Assembly: GCA_910577035.1 (NCBI GenBank)
Contig: CAJTKW010000098.1
Span: 3,990-11,139 of the forward strand
DNA from: an uncultured Acetatifactor sp.
Lineage (GTDB): Bacteria; Bacillota; Clostridia; Lachnospirales; Lachnospiraceae
Direction: 5' to 3'
Length of the DNA: 7,150 bases
The notes below the pieces were generated by a model. That model did not search any database, was not told the DNA's origin, and saw nothing but the letters and a program-made list of their open reading frames with translations. A program made the translations under genes and the position numbers. Below are positions 5,610-7,150 of the stretch, one piece after another. The first letter of the stretch is position 1. Every line of letters begins with the position of its first letter.

Positions 5610-7085
5610 GTGAACGACAAATTTTCCGAGAAGGGCTATGTCAACCGTATCGCATTAATGGGGCATACGATTATAGGGGTGATTCTTTTTCTGGCATATG
5701 CGCTGGAGCTTTTGAAGGGATCAAGGACAGTAGGGTATTTTACGCTATTTTCGTTCATGTGCCTGACGCCGGTCATTGTGGAGCAGATCCTATACAGAAG
5801 GAATCATGAGAACAGGTATATTCAGCATATTATGGGGATCTGCTACGGCATTTTATACATTTTTGCCATTTTTACTACCAACAGCCTGCTGACCTGCCTG
5901 TATGCTTTCCCCATGTATATGGTCATTGTCCTTTATATGGATGTGCGGTTCTGTATCCTGATCAGCTGCGGAGCTTTTCTGGGAAATGTTGCCTGTATTA
6001 TCAAGGACGTTCTTACCACGGGCTATGCGGCCGAGGAGATTCCGGATGTGGAAATCAGGCTGGCAGCCGTGCTGATGACATCGGTTTATATGGTAGTGGC
6101 CACCAACGGGGTCAAAAAAGTGAACCAGGTTAAGCTGAGGGATATACAGAAGCAGACGGAGTCGGCAAATGCGCTGACGGACAGTGTGCTGTCGGCTTCA
6201 GGAAATATGATTTCCAATATCGGCGACATGTCCGAAAAGGTGGTACTGCTGGGAGAGTCCATGGAGAGAATCCATACTTATATGAGCGAGGTTTCTTCCG
6301 GAAGTACGGAATCCGCGGAATCGATTCAGCAGCAGATGCAGAAAACGGAAGTCATCCAGCAGCATATCGTCAGGGTAAAGGATACAGCCCTGCAAATCGA
6401 AGAGAACATGGGCGAAACCGTAGATAAGGTGGAGGATGGCAAACGTCAGATGGACGCGCTGTCCAGAGAGGTAGAAAGCTCCATGGCAGCTAACCGGCAG
6501 ATACTGGATCAGATGAAGGAGCTTGGCGAATATACCAGTCAGATGAATACGATTATTGAGACCATCACCAGTATCGCCAACAGTACCGGCATGCTGGCCT
6601 TAAATGCGAGCATAGAGGCCGCCCGGGCAGGAGAAGCGGGAAGAGGCTTTGCGGTGGTGGCCGGACAGATCTCGGGACTGGCCAATCAGACGAAATCGGC
6701 TACCGTGAATATTACGGAGCTGATCGAACATATTAACCAGGGTCTGGAAGGCGTGACATCTGCAGTAGATGTGGCAGCGGAAAGCAATAAGGCCAATGCA
6801 GAGAGCACCCGGGTTGTAACCGATCATTTTGAAGGAATCATTCAGGGAACGGAAGATGTAGGCCGGCAGACCAGAGAGCTGAAGGTGATTGTGGAGGAGC
6901 TTGAAAGCGCAAATGCGGACATCGTGGAGAGCATCCAGACTATTTCTGCCATTACGGAAGAGGTTTCCGCCCACGCAAATGAAACCTATAATGTATGTGA
7001 GGAGAATACCCGCCTGGTGGATTCCGTTACCGGCCTGGTGGAAGGTTTGAGCACGGAGGCGCAAAAGTTACAGAGCAGCAGATAA
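5610..7085 (+). CDS. Methyl-accepting chemotaxis protein with a membrane-embedded N-terminal domain
   Basis: This is a chemoreceptor of 491 residues that should signal to CheA through CheW. The N-terminal part has about six hydrophobic helices (roughly 13-35, 41-62, 72-91, 92-110, 113-133 and 149-167) joined by short loops, with no room for an extracellular ligand domain. From about 170 the chain is a heptad-rich coiled coil. The hairpin tip is MLALNASIEAARAGEAGRGF (328-347), with E336 and R339 conserved. About 150-170 residues lie on each side of the tip (G341), suggesting a long 44-heptad-type domain, though I have not aligned it. I see no clear HAMP domain between helix six and the coiled coil. 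The tip departs from the usual QTNLLALNA (here STGMLALNA) and VVADEVR (here VVAGQIS). The C-terminus (QKLQSSR) has no CheR/CheB-docking pentapeptide. It starts with GTG, has its own promoter, and no che or flagellar genes adjoin it in the window. The signal could be membrane-related or small and permeable; the ligand cannot be read from sequence. Confidence 0.93.
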   Translation: MNDKFSEKGYVNRIALMGHTIIGVILFLAYALELLKGSRTVGYFTLFSFMCLTPVIVEQILYRRNHENRYIQHIMGICYGILYIFAIFTTNSLLTCLYAFPMYMVIVLYMDVRFCILISCGAFLGNVACIIKDVLTTGYAAEEIPDVEIRLAAVLMTSVYMVVATNGVKKVNQVKLRDIQKQTESANALTDSVLSASGNMISNIGDMSEKVVLLGESMERIHTYMSEVSSGSTESAESIQQQMQKTEVIQQHIVRVKDTALQIEENMGETVDKVEDGKRQMDALSREVESSMAANRQILDQMKELGEYTSQMNTIIETITSIANSTGMLALNASIEAARAGEAGRGFAVVAGQISGLANQTKSATVNITELIEHINQGLEGVTSAVDVAAESNKANAESTRVVTDHFEGIIQGTEDVGRQTRELKVIVEELESANADIVESIQTISAITEEVSAHANETYNVCEENTRLVDSVTGLVEGLSTEAQKLQSSR

Positions 7086-7150
7086 TTTAAAAATTGTTCT
7101 GTCAAGCATTTTTGAAAATGTCCCGAAAAATTTGCAACAAAAGCCTTGGA
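7086..7150 (+). other. AT-rich noncoding tail after the chemoreceptor gene
   Basis: These 65 bases follow the TAA stop and contain no supported gene start. CATTTTTGAAAATG (7107-7120) can form only a weak AU-rich hairpin with no following T-tract, so I do not call a terminator. The segment shares short words (CATTTTTGA, TGTCCC, GAAAAAT) with the region upstream of the receptor gene. Confidence 0.5.

Noticed and set aside
7107..7120. Terminator after the receptor gene
   Set aside because: The stem is short and AU-only apart from its closing pairs, and no T-tract follows.

Overview
The window reads as a chromosomal segment of a strictly anaerobic, low-oxygen Firmicute, most likely class Clostridia and probably Lachnospiraceae. 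The evidence is a one-polypeptide pyruvate:ferredoxin oxidoreductase (PFOR), a minimal two-gene SufC/SufB-type Fe-S assembly pair with no SufD, SufS or SufU beside it, strong GGAGG-type ribosome binding sites, and a clostridial-type chemoreceptor signalling domain. This placement is inferred from protein style, not from a marker gene.

Layout. Positions 5378 down to 32 (minus strand) carry sufC, then a short sufB (smsC/smsB-like), then nifJ encoding PFOR. sufC and sufB are 18 bases apart and look translationally coupled. sufB and nifJ are 52 bases apart, and almost all of that gap is one perfect 19-bp inverted repeat. On the plus strand, divergent from sufC, positions 5610-7085 encode a six-helix membrane chemoreceptor. 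The region between sufC and the receptor gene (5379-5609) holds a candidate promoter in each direction. The last 65 bases carry no gene I can support.

How the genes fit together. PFOR needs three [4Fe-4S] clusters, and the two genes upstream encode the scaffold and ATPase of a minimal Fe-S assembly machine. A shared transcript would link cluster supply to a major cluster consumer. The junction between them is the most interesting part of the window. The hairpin has the form of an intrinsic terminator for the suf transcript (9-bp GC-rich stem, then six U). Its 3' arm also contains the Shine-Dalgarno sequence of nifJ, and the U-tract runs directly into the nifJ ATG, which is itself paired. One element could therefore terminate, hide the ribosome binding site, and couple nifJ translation to ribosomes finishing sufB two bases upstream.

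PFOR itself is complete, with all TPP and cluster ligands present, but its linkers are unusual. They include a 42-bp tandem duplication between the ferredoxin and TPP domains and an unusually short segment before the TPP motif. The chemoreceptor has no extracellular sensor and no clear HAMP domain, and its tip sequence is non-canonical.
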